Source: Tetraselmis striata
Lineage: Eukaryota > Chlorophyta > Chlorodendrophyceae > Chlorodendrales > Chlorodendraceae
Assembly: GCA_006384855.1 (NCBI GenBank)
Contig: VCJN01000893.1
Location: forward strand, 1 to 64,000
Direction of reading: 5' to 3'
DNA: 64,000 nt
Under the pieces are notes generated by a model that made no database searches, was not told the origin of the DNA, and saw only the letters and a program-made list of their open reading frames with translations. Shown one piece after another: positions 22,237-32,817 of this stretch (position 1 is its first letter; each line of letters opens with the position of its first letter). A program made the translations under genes and the position numbers.

Positions 22237-24246
22237 GTCAGCACGGCCTGGGGCTGCTGGTCGCTACACCGACTGTATACTGTGATAACCCCCACGGCGG
22301 CCGATCTTCAAATAAGGCCGTTGGCGAGGACTACGAGTAATGGTTGCAACTACTGCTTTTATACAAACTTTTTCCCGCCCGGACAGGATACGACTGGCAA
22401 CAGTGAAACCCTTGCAGCGTCTATATCAGCCCCGTCCTGCGGAGCAAAGAAATTTGAGAGTGGGATACCTGTGCAACAAAAAAAACGCAATGTGAGGAAG
22501 GGCCGACGCCAGAACTCCACAACTCCCTGTAAAATCCAGGGCGGCGTGAAGAGAGGGAGGGACCCCGCCCCCAAAACAATGAAACCAGTTATAAATAATC
22601 TCCAGGTCCTTGGGTGTTGACGCTGCCGCAACCGATTGATACCCTGTAGCGATTGGTATTGAGGATGATTGTAAATTTTTACGAACTCTTCTGTAATTCT
22701 GTAGCAGCCCAGCGTCGGCGCAGCATTGGTTTTACGCACAGCGCCGCGGTCGATGCTTTGTTTTTTCAGCCCCGGCGATATTACCCGCCCTGGGCGAGAT
22801 GCTGGCGATACGTTTGGCGAGATGCTGGGCGATACGACGACAAAACGGATGCTGCGCGCCGTCAATGCATGTATCATATTTTCATATATATCATAGTATT
22901 ATATTATAAATGTGTCCCTCATGGCGGGTGCAGCATATCTATCATTCCATTCCCAGGTGAGCATTCATAGGGCTCACACATAATGCCCCCAGGAGCTCTG
23001 GTAAGGCATTGGTAGGGCTGTTGGGTCTACGGGTGCCAGCAGACATGAGTTCCCACTCTCAATACACATGCATTACAATTTCTTGGTCAATTGTCAGTAT
23101 GTGTTCTATTACAGTAGGGACCAGGAATGCACATCAAAGTGTCAGCATTGCTGTGTTGCAAACACACTTAATAATGAAACTGAAGTCAGATACCCTGATG
23201 ACATTGCGAGCTTCAAGCGCAGGGCTCCTATGCATTCACATCTATACACAACTGTTCCTCGCCGTAAACAAACTACGCCAGTCACAATTGTCAGACGAGT
23301 AGCACATACGAGTATAAAGCCACAGGCATCCACGCAATGTAGCTCATAAGCAGCAGGAGTATCTTTTTGTGCAACAGCAACTCATGTATTGAAAGCACGT
23401 CTATGGGGGTGGAGTATGCAAACGGACACTTGTTCAGGGGTTCCGCTGCAATAGCCGGTTAACTTGCAGGTATACCCGCAGCGCAAGTTAAAAGGTGCGA
23501 CGTGGTAGTGATGCGAAGGCCGTTGTGGTTATGGCCGACCGCTCGAAGCTATAACATAGAAACCACATCTGGGTGAGGCGAGTAAGTACACGCGAAGTGA
23601 TAGTCTGCAGCAGTGAAACTCGACAAACGCGCGCGCGCCTGTCCCATCTCGGCGGGAAAGGATCGAGCAAGGCGAGTTATCCCCCCCCCCCCCCCCCCCC
23701 TCCCCCCCCCATCCGGCGCGCCACAGGCGATAACCTGCCGTTGAACTCGGCTGTTTTCGAGGTTCACCTCACCGAAAAATCGACGCAGCCGAAAAGTAGC
23801 GGTTCGCATCGTGCAGTACCTTCCCGCGCTTGTTGCAAAGTGCTTTGCGTGGAGGCGTAAAGCGCCTCGCGGTGACACCGCCTGTTGCCGCTCAGCAAAG
23901 CGAGTGTCGCGCTGCGCGCGCGACGAACTGCTTAAAGCGCGGCAGATCACAATCGACGTGCGTTCTATTATTGTAGGCGCTTGTACACACGAAATGGAGG
24001 TAGCATCTACGATGCATAAACCTATACCTGTGGTGATGAGGTCAGATCGCAAGGAATTGTAGACGCTGAGGCAGTTGCTGATGCAGTCTTGGTCCTTCCT
24101 CTGACAGCCTGCAGGAAAAAGTGTGCCCAGCGATGGACACCCACGTTTTTCGGGGAGTAGGTCCAGTATGCTGCCAATGCGGTACTTGTGACGGGTTTGT
24201 TGCCAACATCAGAGGGAAGGCGAGCTTTTGGGGGAATGGATATGGC
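22237..24246. other. Repeat-rich intergenic region
   Basis: Contains a fragment at about 22368-22426 (TTTCCCGCC..GGACAGGA..ACTGGCAACAGTGAAACCCTTGCA) that recurs near 30.6 kb and 57.5-57.9 kb, and a C homopolymer at about 23682-23710. No gene recognised. Confidence 0.5.
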
Positions 24247-24251
24247 TTACA
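24247..24251 (-). terminator. TGTAA polyadenylation signal of the LHCII gene
   Basis: TGTAA in minus sense, 49 bases after the LHCII stop codon. It matches the Chlamydomonadales poly(A) signal in sequence and spacing and supports the taxonomic assignment. Confidence 0.8.
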
Positions 24252-24299
24252 CAGAGCGTCTACTTCTAACAGGTAGTGTTTATCGATAGGAGCAGATGC

Positions 24300-25055
24300 T
24301 TAGTTGCCGGGCACGAACTTGGTGGCGTACACGAAGCCGTTGGAGCCGGAGGGGTCGGCGATGTGCTCAGCCCAGTTCTCAACGGGGCCCTTGCCGGTGA
24401 CGATGGCCTGCACGAAGAAGCCGAACATGGAGAACATAGCCAGCCGGCCGTTCTTGATCTCCTTCACCTTCAGCTCAGCGAAGGTGTCGGGGTCGTCAGC
24501 CAGACCCAGGGGGTCGAAGGCACCGCCGGGGTGCAGCTTGTCGAGGTCCTCGCCCAGGGGGCCGCCGTTGACACGGAACGCCTCGGCGCCGCCCATCAGG
24601 ACGACCTGGCAGCCCAGGATGGCCAGGATGGACTGGGCGTGCACCAGGGAGGCGTTGCCCAGGTAGTCGAGGCCACCGTCGGCGAAGATCTGAGCGCCGG
24701 CCTTGAACCAGACGGCCTCACCGAACTCGACGCCGGCGTACTTGGACAGCAGCTCGGGGGTCACGCAGCCCAGAGCACCCAGCATAGCCCAGCGAGCGTG
24801 GATCAGCTCGAGCTCGCGGTAGCTGGCGAAGGTCTCGGGGTCGGCGGACAGGCCGGCGGTGTCCCAGCCGTAGTCACCGGGGAACTCGCCGGTCAGGTAG
24901 GAGGGAGTGTCATCGGAGAAGGGGCCCAGCCACTTGGCGCGGTCGGGGCCGTAGAACTCAACGGCGGCACGGGTGACCTGCTTCTGGCCGCGGGTGGCGA
25001 CGGAGGTCTGGCCGGCCACAGTGGCGGCGAAAGAGCGGGCGGCAACGGCAGCCAT
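24300..25055 (-). CDS. Light-harvesting chlorophyll a/b-binding protein of LHCII (LHCBM type)
   Basis: A 251-residue thylakoid antenna protein that binds chlorophylls a/b and carotenoids and feeds photosystem II (and photosystem I after state transition). It is one exon, ATG at 25055, TAA at 24300-24302. Residues 1-30 are an Ala/Thr/Arg-rich chloroplast transit peptide. [14 protein letters not shown] follows, with FYGPDR corresponding to the WYGPDR LHCII trimer motif. Helix B has the [13 protein letters not shown] chlorophyll-ligand signature, the middle helix carries [19 protein letters not shown], and helix A has [14 protein letters not shown]; the C-terminus is [15 protein letters not shown]. 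Length and all three membrane helices match LHCBM proteins. Codon use is extremely biased to C/G-ending codons, as expected for very high expression, and it is the only recognised gene here with no intron. Which LHCBM isoform it is cannot be told. Confidence 0.99.
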   Translation of the reverse strand: MAAVAARSFAATVAGQTSVATRGQKQVTRAAVEFYGPDRAKWLGPFSDDTPSYLTGEFPGDYGWDTAGLSADPETFASYRELELIHARWAMLGALGCVTPELLSKYAGVEFGEAVWFKAGAQIFADGGLDYLGNASLVHAQSILAILGCQVVLMGGAEAFRVNGGPLGEDLDKLHPGGAFDPLGLADDPDTFAELKVKEIKNGRLAMFSMFGFFVQAIVTGKGPVENWAEHIADPSGSNGFVYATKFVPGN

Positions 25056-25143
25056 TATGGAGGATAGAGTGAACGGAAGGGGTAAAAGGAAGAGGAAACG
25101 GAGGGAGAGTGAGCTGATAGTTGAGAGTCGGCGGGACCCTGGC

Positions 25144-25149
25144 TATATA
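25144..25149 (-). promoter_or_regulatory. TATA box of the LHCII gene
   Basis: In minus sense GTATATAGCC lies about 90 bases before the LHCII ATG, the expected place for a TATA box with a leader of about 60 bases. Inferred from sequence and position. Confidence 0.7.
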
Positions 25150-26439
25150 CTCCCATCGCAGCTGCGCCCCTCGTCGGTTCCCCCGCCGAGGTCAGGTGCC
25201 GCGCGTTCATCGGCGAACAAGATCGAGTGGGATATGGTGTTGCGAGATCAAGCACGAAGTACTGAAAACACGCGTCGGGACAGTAAGATAAAATGTGCCT
25301 AGCCAGGTGTTGGACGAATCAAGAGGCTGGGAATTGGGATATACTTACATTAATTACTATTTACCACAGAATCTAGCAAAGACACCGATATCGCGCTGGG
25401 CAGCCGGTGCTGTTCGGGGAATCAAGCAGGATGATATCGATTCGCCCATCGCGGATCCTCTATCACTGCGGTGGCGCCTACGAATCCAGTACTTAGCGCT
25501 TGAATCCTTCTTTGCTAGTCCCTAATCCTAATCCTGGGAAGAAATCTGACCGTGATTCACACGCGAAGCACGGCATGTCATTCATACAATTTATATATCC
25601 CTTTGTCGTGGCATCATGAGCATTGAATTGATCGGATATTCATGGATCCCAAGCCTGCCGGCCGGAGGGACCTACCGGTGTGCCATTAATCCAAAGAGAA
25701 CGGCCCTGCAACTCACGCGCGGGGCGGGACGGCGGATTAGTGACATGCGCACCATGCACCAGTCCACCGGTGAGAGGCCGGGCCACCTCTGCTCGTGTGT
25801 GCGAGGGCGATCCCTGGCCGCGCTCTGCAGCTTCGGCAACGGGATCGCGGACGAAACTACGCCGTCTCTCGCGCTGCCACCAAGCTCAACATCCTGATGG
25901 AATCTCTAGCGAGCAAGCCATCCTGTTAACCTCGGAAAATGCACCGAGTGCCTCGCTATGAGAGGGCTGCCCCTGTCCGCCCCTATCCGACAGCGCGCAC
26001 CGTACGGCGCAACCCCTTGCCCACCTCACCCAATCTGCCGTATGTATGTATACATGTGTATGTGTATATGCATATATGTATGTGTACATGTAGACATGCC
26101 GGTACATGTGACAAGTGTGTGCCTCGTCGCACCGCACCAAAGTGTTGCGCTGCTGCCATGTCAAGTGCATATTGCTATGAATAGCTTAATGAGCATGTTA
26201 GATAGTCCACACTGGGAAGCATTGAGCGCATTGACATGCTTACATGATTACACAGCCTGAAAGCACCCCAGGCTAGACGGACAACAGGGGGTTGCGTTGC
26301 ATTGGCCGCAGTGCCCGCCAATCAACACGCAGTCCCCCTTCCATGCAGGCCAGGGCTAATACACGTGGACATCTATCACATCATGTATAATGGTGTACCA
26401 GGTCATGCTCTAGGAATGACACACTCCATCAGATTTTGG
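25150..26439. other. LHCII upstream region and intergenic DNA
   Basis: No second gene recognised. A TG/TA-rich microsatellite lies at about 26040-26100. The LHCII promoter region beyond the TATA box shows no motif I can name with confidence. Confidence 0.4.
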
Positions 26440-26740
26440 CTACTGTGTCGGTATCCGGATCAGATGACAACCTGCATCAACAATGGGGACGGCACACATG
26501 AGTGCATTGAGCGGAATTGGCAACGGCGTTGTACCGCAAATGTGCAAATTAGCAGCATTTGATTCCCCAACGAGCAGCAGAGACATTCCATTGCACACCT
26601 GCTCGTTGGGGAATCCGATGGTGCACCCGGGGCGCGGTCCATGCTCCTTCCAGTACGAGGCAGGCAACTTGGGCCCCTGCGCAGTCCAATGGCGGGCATA
26701 CATGCGCTCAGTTCGCTGGACTAAGGCACCCTTATGTACT
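26440..26740 (-). other. Coding-like ORF of unknown origin just 3' of MsrA
   Basis: A minus-strand frame that overlaps the MsrA 3' end in another frame and continues beyond it. It has protein-like words (YARHWTAQGPKLPASYWKE, CTIGFPNEQVCNGMSLL) and no low complexity, and ends with a stop at 26440. It may be a transposon-derived fragment forming the MsrA 3' UTR. No family recognised. It also holds a short inverted repeat of GATTCCCCAACGAGCAG (26561-26577 with its complement at about 26599-26615). Confidence 0.35.
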
Positions 26741-28879
26741 CTAGGCAGCAGTACATCCCGGGTCAGGTAGGGCATGATGCACGAGTTGCCCCACCTCCAT
26801 GCCGGCAACCTCCCACTCGGAGTAAGCGGGCATTGGCACGCCGGTTGGCTGGGCAGAGCAGTAGGGGCGGCTGCCAGGCTTAGCGAGGTACTGCTGGTGG
26901 TAGTCCTGTGTAATCACGACAACATCTCATCAAGATATGGGCCTGACTACACGTGTGCGATGTGTAAGCATGAGGGGAGGAACTGCGCGTAATGGACACA
27001 ACGCGAGACAGCAGCCGGGGTGCGAGACAGCAGCCTCACCTCCGCAAAGTAGAAGGTCGGCTTCTCCACCAGCTGCACACGAGCATCCACCAGTGAATGA
27101 TAAGTCAGCCGACATGGTTAAGTGCATAAACGGAGGTAACGAAAGGCGCCACACTGCACGAGTGTGGACGGCATACCTCAGTGGTGATCTTGCCGTAGCC
27201 CTTCTCCGTCAGAGCAGCCTGAGGTGGACAATTGTCACGGTCAGCGCCGCGAGCCAAGCATCAGGCAGATGCGGCCAAGGCAGAGCATCTGATCACAAAA
27301 GGAAGTCCACCCGCGCCTGGTGCCGCAATCACCACGTGCCGCACCTGGTACCCTGCCATGCTGGCCTCTGCCATGGTCTTCTGCTCCGGGGTCTGGTAAT
27401 AAATGCCGGAGCGGTACTGTTGCACAAAATCATCGCGCATGCCAGGCTGTTAGTCGCCCTTCGCTCATGCCGCTGCTCGCATTGCAGGAGTTGTCTAGTT
27501 GACAAATCCAGGACCATGCGCTCAATCCCTATCGCTCAAGGCGCATGCACGGCACCGCTCCCACCTGGGTGCCGGCATCGTTGCCCTGGCGCATGCCCTG
27601 GGTGGGGTCGTGACTAGTCCAGAAAAGCGTCAGCAGGTCCGCAAAGGACACCTGCCGATGCACGAACACACGCAAACGGCATTGAGTACGATCGTTTCCG
27701 CAGCCCATGACTGTTGCCATTTCAAAGGGCAGACATTGCTGATGGCGGACATGGGACCGGGCCTTGTGCTGGCCAACACGCACCTTGGCGGGGTCGTACA
27801 CCACCTGCACAACCTCATTGTGGCCAGTCATTCCGGAGCACACCTCCCTGGAGCGTGGGTGACGGGGTGTGTCAGTGGCACGCCTCAGAAAACATCATGA
27901 CACATGGACCAGTCAACACGGAACAGCCATGGACGACGGGTTTGGTTCTACTTGCAGTGGGCGTTGAGAGGCTGGCGGCCCCCACCTGTACTCGGGGTTG
28001 GGGGTGTGGCCGGCAGCGTAGCCTACCGCGGTGGACCACACCCCTGGCATGCGCCAGAACCCCTTCTCGGTGCCCCAGAAGCAGCCGGTGCCAAAGACAA
28101 CCACCTGTCGGCGGCAGCAACCAATCCACACTCAGCCTCAACCGCCAAAGGTGGGGGAGCACCTCATGGTGCGCCAAGCACAGGTGAGGGCTGACGGCGC
28201 CACACCTCCAGGTTGTCCGGGAAGGGGCCCTTGATGGGGTTGCCCAGCACAAAGTGCTTGTTGCCGATAGGCATCTCCTTGTCTCGGCCGGGCAGGCACT
28301 CGCTGGCGGATGGAATGGAGTCGCCTTTGCCAAACATGGCTCCGAACAGTGCGCTCAGCTGCATCCCCTGGGGCGCCTTGCGGATGACCTGCACATAGCG
28401 CCTTGCACACAGCATGAGGCGGCTACTGGTCGCGCAGCGGCATTGGGGCTAGCTGGTGGGAATCGGCCAGGCCGGGGGTAAGCCCCGAGTGCCAACAAGG
28501 CCGACTCAGACAGGGAGATGCTCGACCATGGCGTATGATTAACCCTGCTGCAGGCGTAATGATGTTTAAAAAATTTGTCAATTCTGCATGTTTCCTGTAA
28601 CTAGAAAATCCCTTCTCGGGCTGTGGCAAGAGCAGGACAGTGACAGGAGGTAAGTTGCTGCAAGCAGCGGGAAAATAAAGGGAAGAGGGAGGGGGCGGAG
28701 GGTAGGGGCGGGTGCTGCCATACCTTAGCCTGCTTGAGTGCCGGAAGGGCGGGGCCCAAGAGGTGGAGGGCGCGCTGCACCTGGAGCTTACGGAAGCCGG
28801 CGTTCGCCTGCCGAGAGCCCTGTGCAGAGGTCGCCAAGGCGCTGTTGGAGAGCGAAAGCATATCCACGCTCGATGGGTT
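26741..28879 (-). CDS. MSRA: Peptide-methionine (S)-S-oxide reductase MsrA
   Basis: Reduces methionine S-sulfoxide in proteins, with electrons usually from thioredoxin. Nine exons (minus): 28879-28724, 28388-28206, 28104-27986, 27847-27784, 27651-27565, 27416-27345, 27218-27177, 27072-27040, 26905-26741. All phases close. The catalytic motif is [12 protein letters not shown] (the Cys is the sulfenic-acid nucleophile). The rest of the fold follows in order: [84 protein letters not shown], and a tail with [14 protein letters not shown] that includes a possible resolving Cys. About 110 residues precede the catalytic motif. The first ATG in frame is at 28861; an acceptor-like CAG just before 28879 suggests a further upstream exon, which could carry a targeting peptide. 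Product identity is firm and the 5' end open. Confidence 0.95.
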
Positions 28880-29544
28880 CTGCACCCACGAGATTTGATG
28901 TCAGCTAAACGGCGCGGTGATGGGGGGGGGGGGGGGGGGGGGGGGGGGGATCCGTTCGGCTCGGCTTGTTATCCGCCCACAGCACAGCATCGCTTAATGT
29001 GCTGCTGCAGGCGCGGCCGCTCGCGCAATGTGCGGCAGCTGTGCAGCGAACGATACAAGCCAGGCAGACTGAGGGCGGCACCTTTTCGCAATGCGCAGGT
29101 CGCAGATTGTACAGCAACGGGATATGGCGAGTGTCGGAGATCGGGGTGTGTCCTGGGTATGCGAACGGAAAGTGGAGAAGCGCGCTGAAGATGTGCTGGC
29201 ACGAGGGAGCTTCGATCAAGCTCATCGTTGCGCTCCGACCTGGGCGGCGTCGGTTCATCGCCAACGACCCAGCCTGGCCGCCAGGAGCCCGCCACGACAC
29301 TTACATTTGTGCCACATTAAGTACTGAATATAGCTGTATTCTGCCAGATCAGCTCTCTGCGGAAGCGCGGCATAACATGAGCCGTCAGATAAGAGTTACG
29401 ATCGCATCCGCAGGTGGGCAATGGCAAGGTGGGCATAAGGACATCCGGGATACAGTCAGTCCGTCTTACACACGTCCTACTATCGTTTCACATATCGAGC
29501 GATACGTAGTTGCTGCTGTTAGTTCGGTTTGTAGCGCGCATTTT
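28880..29544. other. 5' flank of MsrA
   Basis: Contains a G homopolymer at about 28922-28949 (C on the MsrA sense strand), as seen just inside introns of other genes here. That hints at an unrecognised first exon near 28.95-29.3 kb. No exon could be placed with confidence. Confidence 0.35.
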
Positions 29545-30471
29545 CCCCTACCTCTTGGGTTGAGCGGAGGAAAAGGAGAGCCGCGTCCGAAATCGCCTGG
29601 AATACGTGAGAATCGATACCGGTAGCAATACGGTTTTATCACGGATTTTTAGGCGTCCGTCCTCCGTCCTCCGTCCGTCCTCGTGTGCTGCGTCTTCGTC
29701 AATGAACCGTCATACGTTCGATCTGTGCTCGTTTGATTTCTAGGCACACCTCCGAAGACGGTAAGGTTCTGAATGGATGCGCGTGTATTCTAGCCCAGGC
29801 ACGTCATGTATTCGTCTGAAACGCCAAAATAACGCGGTACCGCAGCGCGTTTTTATTGCTGAATCAGCAAGCGAGACTCGCCCTCTATATTTATACAGCG
29901 ACTATATACAAGGTGGTCCGAGGATATGCTGTAGTAACATGATGCTGTAAAAAGGGGTCGCCGCGGTGCGGGGGGCAGTCCGCCGACCCGGGGCCCGGCG
30001 TCCGTCGACGGACGGGCGACGGTCGAACGGCGGCGTCCGGCGTCCGGTGCTCGTACAGGCGGCGGGCGTGGCGATTCGCGCCGTGCCCGCCCCGTAGACC
30101 TGACGACCGGCCCGACCTGCGCGGCCTCGTGCGGGATGCCGGCCGCCTGTAGGCGGCTTGTACTGTATTGCTGATCTTGCAGTGCTGCTTTTTTTTTTTT
30201 TTTTGGGGTAATACAACTTTTAGCGGTGGGTTGGATACCGGCCTTTTTGTAATGCACACCAGTAGTCGGCGGCCCGCTTTTACGCGGCATGCAGATTTAA
30301 TCTGTTTTACAAAATAATACGTCTCTTTTGAAAAAAATAAATTACTCACAAATCTAACGCTAAAAGCATTATTACCCGGAAACAACAGTATTACAAGATC
30401 AACACGACAAGCCGGCTAAAAGCGGCCCGCATCCCGCACGGCCGCACCACGCTCAACCCAAGAGGTAGGGG
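29545..30471. mobile_element. TIR element, copy 1 (about 927 bp)
   Basis: Bounded by inverted repeats CCCCTACCTCTTGGGTTGAGC (left) and its complement at 30451-30471. The body includes an AT-rich left part, a GC-rich core with GTCCGTCGACGGACGGGCGAC, an A/T homopolymer, and ACAACTTTTAGCGGTGGGTTGG..CCGGCCTTTTTGTAATGCACACC. It is about 90% identical by eye to the second copy at 31545 in the same orientation. No transposase is encoded. Confidence 0.8.
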
Positions 30472-31544
30472 CACCTCCACAAATCCCCGGCGCGAAGCGC
30501 CGCTTAGTGTGAAAGCCCTGATGTAATAAATTGATATCGAGCGATGTGGTTTTGCCATTACTAGCGACTATTTCTTTTTCCCGCCCCCGGGCCGGGACAG
30601 GACTGACAACAGTGAAAACCTTGCACCGTCTCTACGACGGCCATTTCTCTACGGCGATCACTGGTAGAAATAATTATTACATAAGGGCTTTCACAAAAGC
30701 GCACTACAAACAGAACTAACTTCAACTGTGAAAGGTTGCCAACAAAAGAGAGACATAAGCCTGAAACCAAGGTCGAACAGGAGGACAGGGAGCCAAGAAC
30801 CAAGAAGGAGCCAAGGGAACCACGAAGTCACTTAGCTGCCTGGGACCAAAGGGACCCCCGCCCCGGGGTAGGCTATCAGCCGCGGCGAGGACGCTTGCAG
30901 CCAATGACCCGGGTCATAGCAACAAATACCCGTACTACCCGTAATACTGGTAGAAATAATCCTTAGCGACTAATACCCGTAGTCGCTACATGATGTAGCG
31001 ACTAGGCAGCGATCCACTCCTTTCCTTGTTACTTCGGAGCCCTGCCTGGGTAGGCGACGCTCCGTGATAACAAGGAAATTGCCGCGAAGCATTCTGCACG
31101 ACCGTAAGACCGTAATTTCCAACAGAGATTACCGTCCATATGATTACATGAGCTAGACGCAACATTCAAGAAATCCACACAGAAATCCAGAAGGAAATCC
31201 AGAAGGAAATCCAGCTACGGGCCAACAGAGGCAGGAACCGCCATGGTAGCCTCCGACCAGGCATCGCCACCAGCCAGCCGCCGCTCCACGCAGTAGGGAC
31301 GCTCTCCCCAGCACACAATCCCGGGCCACTCCAATAGCGGCACTAGGCCGAAGGATTATCTATCGCTGCCATTAAAATACCCGCCGGCACTGTAGCACCA
31401 AATCTCTGCCCGACCCAGCCCTTAGAGCGTTGGCACATGATTCGAGTAAAGCGAGTTGGGGCAAGCCCCATCCCGCGGAGCCAGTACTACCAATATACTA
31501 CCCGCATGCTGAAGAAATAAATAAGGGTGCGAAGGCTGTTTTTC
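30472..31544. mobile_element. Spacer between the two TIR element copies
   Basis: 1073 bp with the dispersed fragment TTTCCCGCCCCCGGGCCGGGACAGGACTG..AACAGTGAAAACCTTGCA (about 30573-30635), a short hairpin built from TAGTCGCTACATGATGTAGCGACTA (about 30979-31003) and a triplicated GAAATCCAGAAG unit near 31180. No ORF is recognisable. With the flanking direct copies it forms a 2.9-kb composite. Confidence 0.55.
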
Positions 31545-32464
31545 CCCCTACCTCTTTTGGGTTGAGCGGAGGAAAAGGAGAGCCGCGTCCGAAATTGCCT
31601 GGAATACGAGAGAATCGATACCGGTCGCAATACGGTTTTATCACGGATGTTTAGGCGTCCGTCCTCCGTCCGTCCTCCTGTGCTGCGTCTTCGTGAATGA
31701 ACCGTCATACGTTCGATCTTTGCTCGTTTGATTTCTAGGCACTGGTCCGTCTACGGCAAGATTCTGAATGGATGCGCGTGTATTCTAGCCCAGGCACGTC
31801 ATATATTCGTCTAAAACGCCAAAATAACGCGGTACCGCAGCGCGTTTTTACTGCTGCTGAATCAGCAAGCGATACTATTCAGCGACTATTCCTTACCTAT
31901 ATACGGTAGTCCAAGTATGTCCTGTGAAATGATAATGCTGTAAAAAGGGGTCGCCGCGGTGCGGGGGCAGTCCGCCGACCCGGGGCCCGGCGTCCGTCGA
32001 CGGACGGGCGACGGTCGAACGACGGCGTCCGGCGTCCGGTGCCGGTACAGGCGGCGGGCGTGGCGATTCGCGGCGTGCCCGCCCCGTAGACCTGACGACC
32101 GGCCCGACCTGCGCGGCCTCGTGCGGGATGCGGGCCGCCTGTGGGCGGCTTGTACTGTATTGCTCATCTTGTAGCGACTAGTGCTGTTTTTTTTTTGGGG
32201 GGGTAGTACAACTTTTAGCGGTGGGTTGGGTACCGGCCTTTTTGTAATGCACACCAGTAGTCAGCGGCCCGCTTTCACGCGGCTTGCAGATTTAATCTGT
32301 TTTACAAAATAATACGTCTGTTTTGAAAAATAAATTACTGACAAATCTAACGCTAAAAGCATTATTACCCGGAAACAACAGTATTACAAGATCAGCACGA
32401 CAAGCCGGCTAAAAGCGGCCCGCATCCCGCACGGCCGCACCACGCTCAACCCAAGATGTAGGGG
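31545..32464. mobile_element. TIR element, copy 2 (about 920 bp)
   Basis: Same structure as copy 1, with termini CCCCTACCTCTTTTGGGTTGAGC and GCTCAACCCAAGATGTAGGGG. It differs by scattered substitutions and homopolymer lengths. The copies read in the same direction. Confidence 0.8.
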
Positions 32465-32817
32465 CACCTCCACAGATCCCCGGCGCGAAGCGCCGCTTAG
32501 TATAGTCGCTACGTCGCTAAATGCCGGAAGCAGTAGCGACCTACCCCAGTATAGCAGGGGGAAGTAGCGCGCGCTATATTGTGACTTCATAGCGATGACG
32601 AGGTGATGTAGTGCGAGTGAGTGGCGCTGACGACGATGACGACGCACGTTTCTGTCGCCTGCTCGTTTGCTCGAAGGGAGTCGTCTAGTCGATATCTTCA
32701 GAGGCTGCTGGGGGACAGGGTTCATCACCCTATTGTGCAGTCGAGCATCAGCCGCGCATCGCCACTACCAGCCCGGCTGCAGCCGCAGCCGCAGCCGCCA
32801 CCGCAGCCGCGAGGGCG

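Noticed and set aside
29853-30385. Basic proteins of 145-164 residues in the TIR elements
   Set aside because: Arg/Pro-rich composition reflects the GC-rich core; the frames are not conserved between the two copies.
29545-32464. LTR retrotransposon with 0.92-kb LTRs
   Set aside because: Each copy has its own 21-bp inverted termini rather than TG..CA ends, and the interior has no primer-binding site, polypurine tract or retroelement protein.
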